Shown here: positions 25,882 through 33,840 of the stretch, piece by piece
How positions within the stretch are numbered: the stretch's first letter is position 1
Layout: each line of letters begins with the position of its first letter
Source: Bacteroidales bacterium
GTDB lineage: Bacteria > Bacteroidota > Bacteroidia > Bacteroidales > F082
Assembly (NCBI GenBank): GCA_023229135.1
Contig: JALNZT010000012.1
Location: 1-64,000, forward strand
Reading direction: 5' to 3'
DNA: 64,000 nt
The notes under the pieces: model-generated
The model's input: the letters and a program-made list of their open reading frames with translations, nothing else
Database searches by the model: none
What the model was told of the DNA's origin: nothing
Position numbers and translations under genes: made by a program

Positions 25882-26256
25882 ATGAAAATGACGATTACAA
25901 CTATACTCATACTGGTTTTAATTGGCTTACTAGCCGGAATTTTTAGTGGACTGATAGGTATTGGCGGCGCACTGGTTATTATCCCGGGCTTAATTTTTCT
26001 GTTGCATATGGATCAATATTCGGCACAGGGAACTAGCTTGGCTGTTATGCTGCCGCCCATTGGCCTGCTTGCCGCATACAACTACTACAAAGCCGGCGCA
26101 CTCAATTTCAATTACGCATTGATTATCGCTGCCGCTTTTTTTGTAGGAGGATATTTTGGTTCGCGCTTTGCGTTGTCCATTCCGGTTGATACCTTGCGTA
26201 AAGTCTTTGCATTTGTCCTTATATTTATAGCAATCAGAATGTTATGGGTAAAATGA
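25882..26256 (+). CDS. Half-length TauE/SafE (TSUP) family membrane protein
   Basis: A 124-residue protein with four hydrophobic segments and the TSUP signature GLLAGIFSGLIGIGGALVIIPGL at residues 15-38. The second, AQGTSLAVMLPPIGLLAAYNYY, matches the family helix pair. Full TSUP transporters (about 250 residues) contain two such halves; this protein has only one and so would need to dimerise. Short single-half members are known in this phylum. The transported compound (sulfite, sulfonate or other anion) is unknown. It lies 33 bases after the TolB-barrel gene and may be cotranscribed. Confidence 0.82.
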   Translation: MKMTITTILILVLIGLLAGIFSGLIGIGGALVIIPGLIFLLHMDQYSAQGTSLAVMLPPIGLLAAYNYYKAGALNFNYALIIAAAFFVGGYFGSRFALSIPVDTLRKVFAFVLIFIAIRMLWVK

Positions 26257-26524
26257 TAGGCTAAAAAACAGGTATGCCAAATTCTCCAGATTCCAAAATA
26301 AAGTAATTAACAATTGGTTAATAACGATCAATAAGGCTTGGTGGGCTTTCGATTGCTGACTTATTAACAGATTAAAGTTGATAAAAATAGCAAGCCAATA
26401 GTGCTGTGTGAACCTGAATTTGGTTGTATATTGCAAACCCTTTTACGGCTATGAACAACAAGGAAATTTCGCTGTAGAAGAGGGGCTTATCACAAAATCA
26501 GAATTATTTTAAGGAATTATAAAA

Positions 26525-29233
26525 ATGGAAAACAACCTGTTTGCTAATCTTGAAGTGCCTATTAAAGAGGAAGTTAAAAATGATTTTTACGAAAAAATTT
26601 TGGAAACCAGAACAAGACCGGAAATACAGGATATGAGACATAACGAGGAACAAGTTACATTTCAAGAAAAGATTGAATTACCACCTATTGCTACGCCCAC
26701 AAAAAAATATGAGCACGATGAAATTTTAAAAGCTTCTACCGCTTATTTTAAAGGTGATACACTTGCCGCTAATGTGTGGATGAATAAATACGCGTTAAAG
26801 GACAGTCAGGGAAATATTTTTGAGCTTACGCCCGATGATATGCACAAAAGGCTGGCATACGAAATTGCGCGCATTGAGCAGAAATATCCTAACCCCTTAT
26901 CAGAAGAGGAGATTTATGAGGTTTTGAAAGACTTTAAATATATCATTCCACAGGGAAGCCCGATGGCTGGCATTGGTAATAATTTTCAGGTTTCTTCACT
27001 GTCAAATTGCTTTGTAATTGGTAACGAAGGCAACTCTGATTCTTATGGCGGCATTATGAAGATCGACCAGGAGCAGGTGCAGCTGATGAAAAGACGCGGC
27101 GGTGTTGGTCACGACCTTTCTCACATCAGGCCAAAAGGTAGTCCAGTGAAAAACAGTGCCCTCACTTCTACCGGCGTAGTGCCTTTTATGGAGCGCTATT
27201 CAAACTCTACCCGCGAAGTAGCTCAGGATGGCCGCCGCGGTGCTTTGATGTTGAGCATCAGCGTGAAACATCCTGATGCCGAAAAATTTATTGACGCCAA
27301 AATGGAGTTGGGTAAAGTAACAGGTGCCAATGTCTCTGTGCGTATCACGGACGATTTTATGCGTGCTGTGGTAGAAGACAAACCATTTGTGCAGCAATAT
27401 CCTATCGACTCACCAAACCCAACTTACGTTGTTGAATCTGATGCTAAAGCATTGTGGGACAAAATAATACACAACGCATGGGCATCGGCAGAACCGGGTG
27501 TGCTGTTTTGGGATACCATTATTAAGGAGTCAATTCCTGATTCTTATGCCAATCTCGGTTTTAAAACCCTTTCGACCAATCCTTGTGGCGAAATCCCTTT
27601 GTGCGCCTACGACAGCTGCCGTTTGCTGGCACTTAATCTATATAGTTATGTAGATGAGCCTTTTACACCTCAAGCTAGTTTTAATGCTGAATTATTTAGC
27701 AAACATGCCCGTGTAGCTCAGCGTATTATGGATAATATTGTGGATTTGGAAATAGAAAAAGTTGACGCTATTTTAGCGAAAATAGATTCAGACCCTGAAT
27801 CCATAGAGGTGAAACAAGTAGAGATAAATCTTTGGAAAAACATTCGTAAAAAAGCATTGCAAGGCCGGCGAACTGGTATTGGTATCACTGCTGAAGGAGA
27901 TATGTTGGCTGCTCTTGGCGAAACTTATGGCGCTGATGACGCCATTAGTTTCTCATTAGAGGTGCATAAAATGTTGGCCTTGGAAGTATATCGCTCGTCT
28001 GTTGATATGGCTGAAGAACGCGGTGCTTTTGAAGTTTTCGATGCAAAAAGAGAAGAAAACAATCCGTTTATTGGCCGCATTCGCGAAAATGATCCTGATC
28101 TATATGAAAAGATGAAAAGGGTTGGCCGTCGCAATATTGCCATGCTCACCATAGCACCAACAGGAAGTGTAAGTATTTGTACACAAACTACTTCTGGAAT
28201 TGAGCCCGTATTTATGGTGGCATACAAAAGGCGTCGTAAAGTAAACCCTAATGAGCGTAACACCAAGGTTGACTTTGTGGATGAGGTAGGCGATTCCTGG
28301 GAAGAATACAATGTGTTTCACCCTAAATTTGAAACCTGGCTTAGGGTTAACAATTTCAATGTGCAAGAGGTGAAAGCATACGACGACGCTCAGCTGCAAG
28401 AGGTCATTAAAATTTCGCCCTATTACAAAGCTACATCTAGCGATATCAATTGGTTGAGTAAAGTGAAAATGCAGGGCGCGATCCAGAAATGGGTAGATCA
28501 TTCAATCAGCGTAACGGTGAATGTGCCGCAGGAAGCTGATGTGCAGTTGGTTAGCGAAATCTATAAAACAGCCTGGGAAAGCGGTTGCAAAGGAATGACA
28601 ATTTACCGTGATGGCTCCCGCTCGGGTGTACTCCTTAGCCCTGATGAGAAAAAATCGAAAGATATCAACAATGAAGAATTCCAAGAAACTACTGCACCGC
28701 CACGTCCAAAAAGGCTGGAAGCTGATGTGTTGAGGTTTCAAAATAATTACGAGAAATGGATTGCCGTGGTAGGAAAATTAAATGGTAAACCATATGAAAT
28801 TTTTACCGGAAAAGCTGACGATTTCTTTTTACCTCCCTGGGTAGAACAAGGAACTGTGATCCGTGAAAAGGTGAAAAATGAAAAAGCCCGTTACGATTTC
28901 CAGTTTGTTGATAAACAAGGATATAATGTAACTATTGAAGGGCTTTCACGTTCTTTTGATGAAGAGTTTTGGAACTATGCCAAGCTTATTTCAGGGATTT
29001 TACGCCATGGTATGCCGCTGCCTTATGTGATTGAGCTGGTGCAAAATCTCACCCTAAACGAGGATAGCATCAACACCTGGAAAAATGGAGTTGTGAGGGG
29101 GTTGAAACGTTATATCCCCGATGGCACTAAGGCCGAAGGAAGCAGTTGCCCTGAATGCGGTGCTAGCGAAGGTCTGTTTTATCAGGATGGTTGTCTCACC
29201 TGCAATACCTGTGGCTACAGTAAATGTAGTTAG
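26525..29233 (+). CDS. nrdJ: Adenosylcobalamin-dependent (class II) ribonucleotide reductase
   Basis: The 902-residue enzyme makes deoxyribonucleotides without oxygen, using B12 as radical source. Recognised blocks are the PQGSPMAGIGNNFQVSSLSNCFV region with the first active-site Cys, MKRRGGVGHDLSHIRPKG, GRRGALMLSI and the finger loop STNPCGEIPLCAYDSCRL with the radical Cys. Then come GRRNIAMLTIAPTGSVSICTQ and GCKGMTIYRDGSRSGVL. The C-terminus CPECGASEGLFYQDGCLTC and NTCGYSKCS is a Cys-rich zinc/redox tail that regenerates the active-site disulfide. No cobalamin riboswitch is visible upstream. A single gene, it fits a strictly or facultatively anaerobic life style. Confidence 0.95.
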   Translation: MENNLFANLEVPIKEEVKNDFYEKILETRTRPEIQDMRHNEEQVTFQEKIELPPIATPTKKYEHDEILKASTAYFKGDTLAANVWMNKYALKDSQGNIFELTPDDMHKRLAYEIARIEQKYPNPLSEEEIYEVLKDFKYIIPQGSPMAGIGNNFQVSSLSNCFVIGNEGNSDSYGGIMKIDQEQVQLMKRRGGVGHDLSHIRPKGSPVKNSALTSTGVVPFMERYSNSTREVAQDGRRGALMLSISVKHPDAEKFIDAKMELGKVTGANVSVRITDDFMRAVVEDKPFVQQYPIDSPNPTYVVESDAKALWDKIIHNAWASAEPGVLFWDTIIKESIPDSYANLGFKTLSTNPCGEIPLCAYDSCRLLALNLYSYVDEPFTPQASFNAELFSKHARVAQRIMDNIVDLEIEKVDAILAKIDSDPESIEVKQVEINLWKNIRKKALQGRRTGIGITAEGDMLAALGETYGADDAISFSLEVHKMLALEVYRSSVDMAEERGAFEVFDAKREENNPFIGRIRENDPDLYEKMKRVGRRNIAMLTIAPTGSVSICTQTTSGIEPVFMVAYKRRRKVNPNERNTKVDFVDEVGDSWEEYNVFHPKFETWLRVNNFNVQEVKAYDDAQLQEVIKISPYYKATSSDINWLSKVKMQGAIQKWVDHSISVTVNVPQEADVQLVSEIYKTAWESGCKGMTIYRDGSRSGVLLSPDEKKSKDINNEEFQETTAPPRPKRLEADVLRFQNNYEKWIAVVGKLNGKPYEIFTGKADDFFLPPWVEQGTVIREKVKNEKARYDFQFVDKQGYNVTIEGLSRSFDEEFWNYAKLISGILRHGMPLPYVIELVQNLTLNEDSINTWKNGVVRGLKRYIPDGTKAEGSSCPECGASEGLFYQDGCLTCNTCGYSKCS

Positions 29234-29402
29234 TTTTTGCAAGAAAAGGCCATATACTGCAATACACTCGTTTTTGAAATAGTCGTTTACTTCAGTAAAC
29301 TCCTTGATTTCAAAAGCCTTATCTTTGGTTTTTTCTTATCAAAACCTTAAAAAGTACAGGTTTTGTCAGATTTTATCCAAAAGAAAATTTGTTGGAAAAC
29401 CA

Positions 29403-29448
29403 AAAAAAAAAGCAGGAGTTTTGATAAGAAAAACTCCTGTTTTTTTTA
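29403..29448. terminator. Bidirectional terminator between nrdJ and the helical-repeat gene
   Basis: CAGGAGTTTT (29413-29422) pairs with AAAACTCCTG (29430-29439), flanked by A-runs on the left and eight T on the right. It can serve both converging transcripts. Confidence 0.82.
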
Positions 29449-29466
29449 TGAATTTTCTCAGTGCTA

Positions 29467-29868
29467 TCAGGACTGTTTTTTATGGTAGTCAAAAGTTTGG
29501 CGGTTTCTGAAATCCCTGATTTGCTGTGCGATCACTAAAAACACATGAAGCTCGTTTTGGCCTAACCAGGCAATGGCTTCCGGGCTTTCGTTTACGGCAT
29601 CTGCAAGCCGTACCAGCAAAACGAAATTAAACTTTAGTAGCCAACCTCTGGCTTTTTGCTGTTTGTCGATAGCACCATCCAAGGCTGCCAGGTGAAAAAA
29701 GTTGTGTTTCATCAACCAATTTACTGCCTCCTCGCTACCTCTAATGGCGCTGCTTAGCGCAGCTAGTTCAGGATAACCGTTTTCGAGCAGCCACTTAAAA
29801 AACTGTTGCTGATCCTCTTTAAAAGTTTGACTAAAAGCAAGTAGTATTTTTGGTGGATAATTGAGCAT
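29467..29868 (-). CDS. Unknown protein with about four tandem 25-residue helical repeats
   Basis: This 133-residue protein matches no family I can name. It shows an internal repeat with consensus (F/V)xWLxxxNxxxLAALxxAIxxxxEA. The units begin at FFKWLLENGYPELAALSSAI, VNWLMKHNFFHLAALDGAI, RGWLLKFNFVLLVRLADAV and IAWLGQNELHVFLVIAQQI. Each unit has two short helices, so the protein is probably a small alpha-solenoid for protein binding. No signal peptide is present. Its ATG lies three bases after the stop of the coiled-coil lipoprotein, so the two are one operon. Confidence 0.75.
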   Translation of the reverse strand: MLNYPPKILLAFSQTFKEDQQQFFKWLLENGYPELAALSSAIRGSEEAVNWLMKHNFFHLAALDGAIDKQQKARGWLLKFNFVLLVRLADAVNESPEAIAWLGQNELHVFLVIAQQIRDFRNRQTFDYHKKQS

Positions 29869-29871
29869 CAG

Positions 29872-30744
29872 CTAATCAATAAGCAGCACAAGGGTATTGG
29901 TGGCACTCCAAAAGTCATCGGCATGTATAATTTTAAGGCTATCGATTTGTTTGGCATCGCCATCGATAAAGGTATAACTTTCGAGTGGATGTGCACTTAT
30001 GAGCTGTGCCTTTTTACTGAAAACCGGCAGTGCTTTGACTTGTCTAAGGTCCGTTTTGGTAAATAGATTCAGGTCGAAATTATCGGCCATTTTTTGTGAA
30101 CGGCCAAGCCCTAAAAAGCCACCTTCGTTTACAATAATACCCTGCTCAATGAGTGTGTTTTTTGTGCCAATGACATAATATACCGTATTCAACTCATCAA
30201 TTTTTGATTTGATCTCTTGTGCACGTTGTAGATTTAATGCCGCCATTTCTTCCAGGTTAGCTTCCAAATCCCTAATGTGTAGGTTTTTTTGCGAAAGATC
30301 AATTTTCAGCTGGGTGATCTCAGCATCTTTGGTGGCGATTTGATCGCTCAGCGTATTCACCATCAGCTCAAGCTCTTTGCTTTGGCGGCCACTGGAATTT
30401 AGCTGGGATTTTAGTCGGTCAACAAGTTGTTTGTTTTTAAGTAATAATTGATAAATTGCGTCAATATCACGATTGATATCAGTTTCTACCGAATTAGATA
30501 CTTCGTTGCTGGCAGACTGTTCGCTGATAATCTTTTCCATAGCCTTGATAGAATCGAGATTGGTTTGGATAGCATTAAAACTGCGCACATACTGCATAGT
30601 AAAATCATCTTTTTCTTGACTTACAGCAATAAGGCTATCGCTGGTGGCCTCGAGGCGCGCGATTTCTTTTTTATATTTATCATTACAAGAATTCAGAAAT
30701 AAGACTACTGAAAGCAGCGCTGAAAAAATTAGGATACGTTTCAT
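29872..30744 (-). CDS. Coiled-coil lipoprotein of unknown function
   Basis: The 290-residue protein has a signal peptide with a lipobox (VVLFLNSCND, modified Cys at about residue 20). A long coiled coil (about residues 24-190, with two heptad-rich blocks around 24-70 and 95-190) leads to a compact C-terminal domain of about 100 residues starting VYYVIGTKNTLIEQGII. The C-terminal domain looks conserved (GGFLGLGRSQKM, FTKTDLRQVKALPVFSKKAQ). It is probably anchored in the outer membrane facing the periplasm. First gene of a two-gene operon with the helical-repeat protein. Confidence 0.75.
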   Translation of the reverse strand: MKRILIFSALLSVVLFLNSCNDKYKKEIARLEATSDSLIAVSQEKDDFTMQYVRSFNAIQTNLDSIKAMEKIISEQSASNEVSNSVETDINRDIDAIYQLLLKNKQLVDRLKSQLNSSGRQSKELELMVNTLSDQIATKDAEITQLKIDLSQKNLHIRDLEANLEEMAALNLQRAQEIKSKIDELNTVYYVIGTKNTLIEQGIIVNEGGFLGLGRSQKMADNFDLNLFTKTDLRQVKALPVFSKKAQLISAHPLESYTFIDGDAKQIDSLKIIHADDFWSATNTLVLLID

Positions 30745-30774
30745 GTTTGTAGAGGTTTAGGATTATTTTCGCTG

Positions 30775-30782
30775 CAAAATTA
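30775..30782 (-). promoter_or_regulatory. -7 box of the coiled-coil lipoprotein operon
   Basis: On the minus strand this is TAATTTTG, 30 bases upstream of the ATG at 30744. A weak GTTG lies 22 bases further upstream in place of the -33 TTTG. Confidence 0.5.
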
Positions 30783-31101
30783 CTGCTGTTTTTCGCTGCT
30801 AATTACAACGGGATAAAAATATATTTTCAAGCAAAATCTTATGGTTAAAGGTATAACGCAGTTTAATAGAAAAGATTGTATTGGAGAGCTTTGGGTAGAT
30901 ACTATACACTTCCTGTCTGGAGCAATAGATGGAAGATGAGTCTAAGTGATCAGATGTTGGTTTTAACTAGGTTTTTGAAACAAAACAGTTTGAGTGGGAG
31001 AATGTTTTATCGCTATAAATAGTGTATATGCCACAATAGAAACAGGCAGACAGTATTTTCAACTTTCAACTTTCTGTTTTGAAAAGTTGAATCCACTTTT
31101 A
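30783..31101. other. Intergenic region between the lipoprotein operon and mlaD
   Basis: About 320 bases with no convincing ORF. The only structures seen are the -7 box at its left edge and an AT-rich hairpin at 31065-31091 near the mlaD stop. Confidence 0.5.
31065..31091 (-). terminator. Possible AT-rich terminator hairpin after mlaD
   Basis: TTCAACTTTC (31065-31074) pairs with GAAAAGTTGAA (31081-31091) with one bulged base. It sits ten bases past the mlaD stop on the minus strand; the following T-run is weak. Confidence 0.4.
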
Positions 31102-32049
31102 CTAAAACAAACTAAACTTTACATAGCGTTTGGGGTTAGCTTTGACATCTTCCAATAGCTTGTTAAGTGCATCTGCTGAGTGTAGTAGCTCAGTATAAAG
31201 AGAGTCGTTGCTCATCAATTTACCCAATGTACCCTGTCCTTGATTTACACTGCGCATGATATTATTCACCTCTGCAAGAGCAGCTTCTGCTTGGCGCACT
31301 GTACCCGAAACATCTATTACGGCGAGTGAGTCGCTAAAGACAGCCATATTGTCAATGATGCGGTTAATCTCGCCACCATTTTCTTCTAGATTTTGAGTAA
31401 TCATATCAATATTATATAGGATGGCAGCGATACGGTTACGTTCTTCTATCACCATGCTATCGATATTTGCTGTTGTACTTTCCAGGTTTTTAAAGGTATT
31501 ACTGATGTTTTGTAGACTGGCGGTGATATTGTCTTTAGCGTTTTCGTTGAGCATGGTTTGCAGCACAACTGCTATCGAGTCGAGGGATGAAAGTAATCCT
31601 TCAGCCTTTTTTTTCAGCGGAGCCACCTGCGCATTTACTTCCTCCATAAGGCTGGCTTCAATCGAGCTGGCGAGCGTGTCGCCGTTTTTGAGTATTTGGG
31701 AAGAGTTGCCTAAGCGCAAATCAATGGCTTTAGAGCCCATCAGGTCATTACTGAAAATGCGGGCTTCGCTATTGCTGGGGATAGGAAAATCGTTGTGCAG
31801 CGAAATCTCTACGATGATATTGCCATTCATTGATGGGTCAAAATAAATATCGCCTACCTGACCCACCCTAAATCCGTTGATAACAATAGGATTTGACTTG
31901 ATAAGGCCGTTAACCTGCGCATAACGGGCATAAAAAACCCGTTCACTCATAAAGATGTCTTTGCCTTTCAGAAAATTTAAACCCCAGATAAATAATAAAA
32001 GGGCGGCAATAAAGGAAATCGCTACAATATAAGGTCGTTTGGTTTTCAA
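31102..32049 (-). CDS. MlaD/MCE family protein
   Basis: A 315-residue envelope protein with one N-terminal membrane anchor (YIVAISFIAALLLFIWGLNFL). The MCE domain follows (about residues 38-115: VFYARYAQVNGLIKSNPIVINGFRVG and IVEISLHNDFPIPSNSEARI). The C-terminal 180 residues form helical coil segments, as in proteins that form a periplasmic tube. MlaD-type proteins bind lipid and deliver it between inner and outer membrane with an ABC transporter. The Mla ATPase and permease genes are not next to it here. Confidence 0.9.
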   Translation of the reverse strand: MKTKRPYIVAISFIAALLLFIWGLNFLKGKDIFMSERVFYARYAQVNGLIKSNPIVINGFRVGQVGDIYFDPSMNGNIIVEISLHNDFPIPSNSEARIFSNDLMGSKAIDLRLGNSSQILKNGDTLASSIEASLMEEVNAQVAPLKKKAEGLLSSLDSIAVVLQTMLNENAKDNITASLQNISNTFKNLESTTANIDSMVIEERNRIAAILYNIDMITQNLEENGGEINRIIDNMAVFSDSLAVIDVSGTVRQAEAALAEVNNIMRSVNQGQGTLGKLMSNDSLYTELLHSADALNKLLEDVKANPKRYVKFSLF

Positions 32050-32254
32050 AGCAGGTCTTTTTTAATGGGTAAATACGCTTAAAAATCTAACATCTATAAC
32101 TTTCAAAAGTCACTTGTTGTATAACAAAAAGAGGTTTTTCTTATTAAATCACAGCTGACTATCTGAATCTGCCATTATTGTTGGATTGAATTTATGGGTT
32201 TGTTTATTGCGTCCAAAGTTATTTAAAATTTTATATAGGTCGAAATTAGAGATT

Positions 32255-32419
32255 TTATTTTGAAAATTTTTGTGCTGCATACTGACCGATAAAATACATT
32301 ATCAATAAAGGGATAAATAGAAATCCGGCTAATTTTTCAAGCAAATCTAACTGATTTAAAATTGTTAAAACAATTGCAATCAGCAGAATTACAATGACAT
32401 CAAAGGTTCTTCTTTTCAT
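32255..32419 (-). CDS. Small membrane protein of 54 residues
   Basis: A short ORF starts with ATG at 32419 and stops with TAA at 32255. It encodes a basic N-terminus (MKRRTFD), a hydrophobic helix VIVILLIAIVLTIL, a short charged turn (LDLLEKL), a second helix AGFLFIPLLIMYFIG and a basic tail (QYAAQKFSK). Two helices with positive ends are the pattern of a real small inner-membrane protein. I do not know its family. It lies upstream of mlaD on the same strand, about 205 bases away. No strong ribosome binding site is visible, which is usual in this phylum. Confidence 0.6.
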   Translation of the reverse strand: MKRRTFDVIVILLIAIVLTILNQLDLLEKLAGFLFIPLLIMYFIGQYAAQKFSK

Positions 32420-32566
32420 CACTTTAAGTTTTTTTGCAAAGAAATTTACACCGCTATATGAGACAAATATACACTAATTATTTTCAACACTTTGATTATT
32501 TAGTGTGGCTTATAACAACTATTGACCTTGAAAGCCATTGATGTCATGGCTCCACCGACATGGATT

Positions 32567-33772
32567 TCAGCGTTTACGCACCTCATCCATGCTAATTCTT
32601 CTGTTGTTTTCAAAAGCTACCACAAAAGCATCTGAATAGCCTTGCTGTTTCAGTTGTTGCTGGTGTTTTTGTGCAGCATTTGTTGTTGAAAACTTGCCCG
32701 AAGTATATTTATATAAGCCATTGTGCTCATACATTTCCACGGTTTGTAATTTACTAAAGCGTTTGTCTGAGAGTTCAATTTTACGTGGACTGGTCATAAA
32801 TTGAACTTTAAAAACCAACGATCCGGTGGCAGGTACAGTTTTTTCCAGCACAACGTCTTCTTTTCTATCTTGTTGTGCTATCTGCTCCTGTTTTACAATA
32901 TCCGGCACCAAAATCGCCTTTTGTTTTTCGGTAAGTTGTGGTGGCAAGGCGTTCTCCCGCTCGTACTCTATTTTATACTCCTTAAAAGCCCTGTAAACTG
33001 CTGATGCCATATAAGCTTTGCCTTCTTCCGACATCAAAAATCCTTCTTCATTGGCATGCGAGATAAATCCCAGCTCGACCAAAACACTTGGCATGGTGGT
33101 TTTGTAAAGCACTAGAAATCCGGCCTGTTGCACGCTACGATCTTTCCGGCCAACGCGTTTTGTAAACTGTTCCTGTATTTTTTGTGCTAACATAATGCTT
33201 TGGCTTTTGTAGGTGCTTTGGTAAAGCGACAAAGCGATGTATGCCGCGGTGCTATTGGGATCGAAACCGCCATATTGGTCGTCGGCATTTTCTTCGAGCA
33301 GGATGGCGGCGTTTTCCAGTTTTGCTACTTCCAGGTTGGCTTTGTTGCGGTGATCGCCCATCACAAAGGTTTCGGCACCATACACAGATGGATTGCCGAC
33401 GCTATTGCAATGGATGGAGATAAACACATCGGCATTGTTTTCGTTGGCAATGGCCGCACGGCGATGCAACTCAATAAATTCATCTTTGGTGCGGGTGTAA
33501 ATTACCTTCACATCAGGCAGGTTTTGCTTGATATATTTGCCGGTAAGCAGCGCAACATCCAGCACTATATCTTTCTCTTTGACACGTCTGCCAATAGCAC
33601 CGGGGTCTTTGCCGCCGTGGCCGGGATCAATGACAACGGTGCGGATTTTTGAGCCGCGCTGCGCGAGAGTTTCCCCCGGAAGACTAAATATAAGGAGAGC
33701 AACAACAAAAAGCCATTGCAGGCGTTCAAGCTTTGAAAGTTGTATGAAAGCTTTTTGAAAGTATATTTGCAT
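32567..33772 (-). CDS. N-acetylmuramoyl-L-alanine amidase (AmiC-type) with SPOR-like C-terminus
   Basis: The roughly 401-residue exported enzyme cuts the peptide stem from peptidoglycan glycan strands. A signal peptide (LQWLFVVALLIFSLPGETLAQ) precedes the amidase_3 domain: VVIDPGHGGKDPGAIG with the zinc His, ELHRRAAIANENNADVFISIHCN with the second His, and the catalytic Glu in MPSVLVELGFISHANE. The last 80 residues (VFKVQFMTSPRKIELSDK and YKYTSGKFSTTNAAQKHQQQ) resemble a SPOR domain for septal localisation. Another ATG lies at 33784, but a -7 box at 33789-33796 puts the transcript start at about that point, so 33772 is preferred. Confidence 0.9.
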   Translation of the reverse strand: MQIYFQKAFIQLSKLERLQWLFVVALLIFSLPGETLAQRGSKIRTVVIDPGHGGKDPGAIGRRVKEKDIVLDVALLTGKYIKQNLPDVKVIYTRTKDEFIELHRRAAIANENNADVFISIHCNSVGNPSVYGAETFVMGDHRNKANLEVAKLENAAILLEENADDQYGGFDPNSTAAYIALSLYQSTYKSQSIMLAQKIQEQFTKRVGRKDRSVQQAGFLVLYKTTMPSVLVELGFISHANEEGFLMSEEGKAYMASAVYRAFKEYKIEYERENALPPQLTEKQKAILVPDIVKQEQIAQQDRKEDVVLEKTVPATGSLVFKVQFMTSPRKIELSDKRFSKLQTVEMYEHNGLYKYTSGKFSTTNAAQKHQQQLKQQGYSDAFVVAFENNRRISMDEVRKR

Positions 33773-33788
33773 GCTGTAGTCCATTGGG

Positions 33789-33796
33789 CAAAATTA
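33789..33796 (-). promoter_or_regulatory. -7 box of the amidase gene
   Basis: On the minus strand the sequence is TAATTTTG. Transcription would begin near 33782, between the divergent amidase and lptD genes. Confidence 0.5.
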
Positions 33797-33840
33797 AGCA
33801 GATTCAGACATTGTCAATACGTATTTCACATCTTTATTAC

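Noticed and set aside
26257..26524. Possible cobalamin riboswitch upstream of the B12-dependent reductase
   Set aside because: No B12-box-like GCCACTG element or multi-stem structure could be found in these bases.
33200..33652. 150-codon plus-strand frame opposite the amidase
   Set aside because: It mirrors the amidase catalytic region; the amidase motifs on the minus strand explain this sequence fully.
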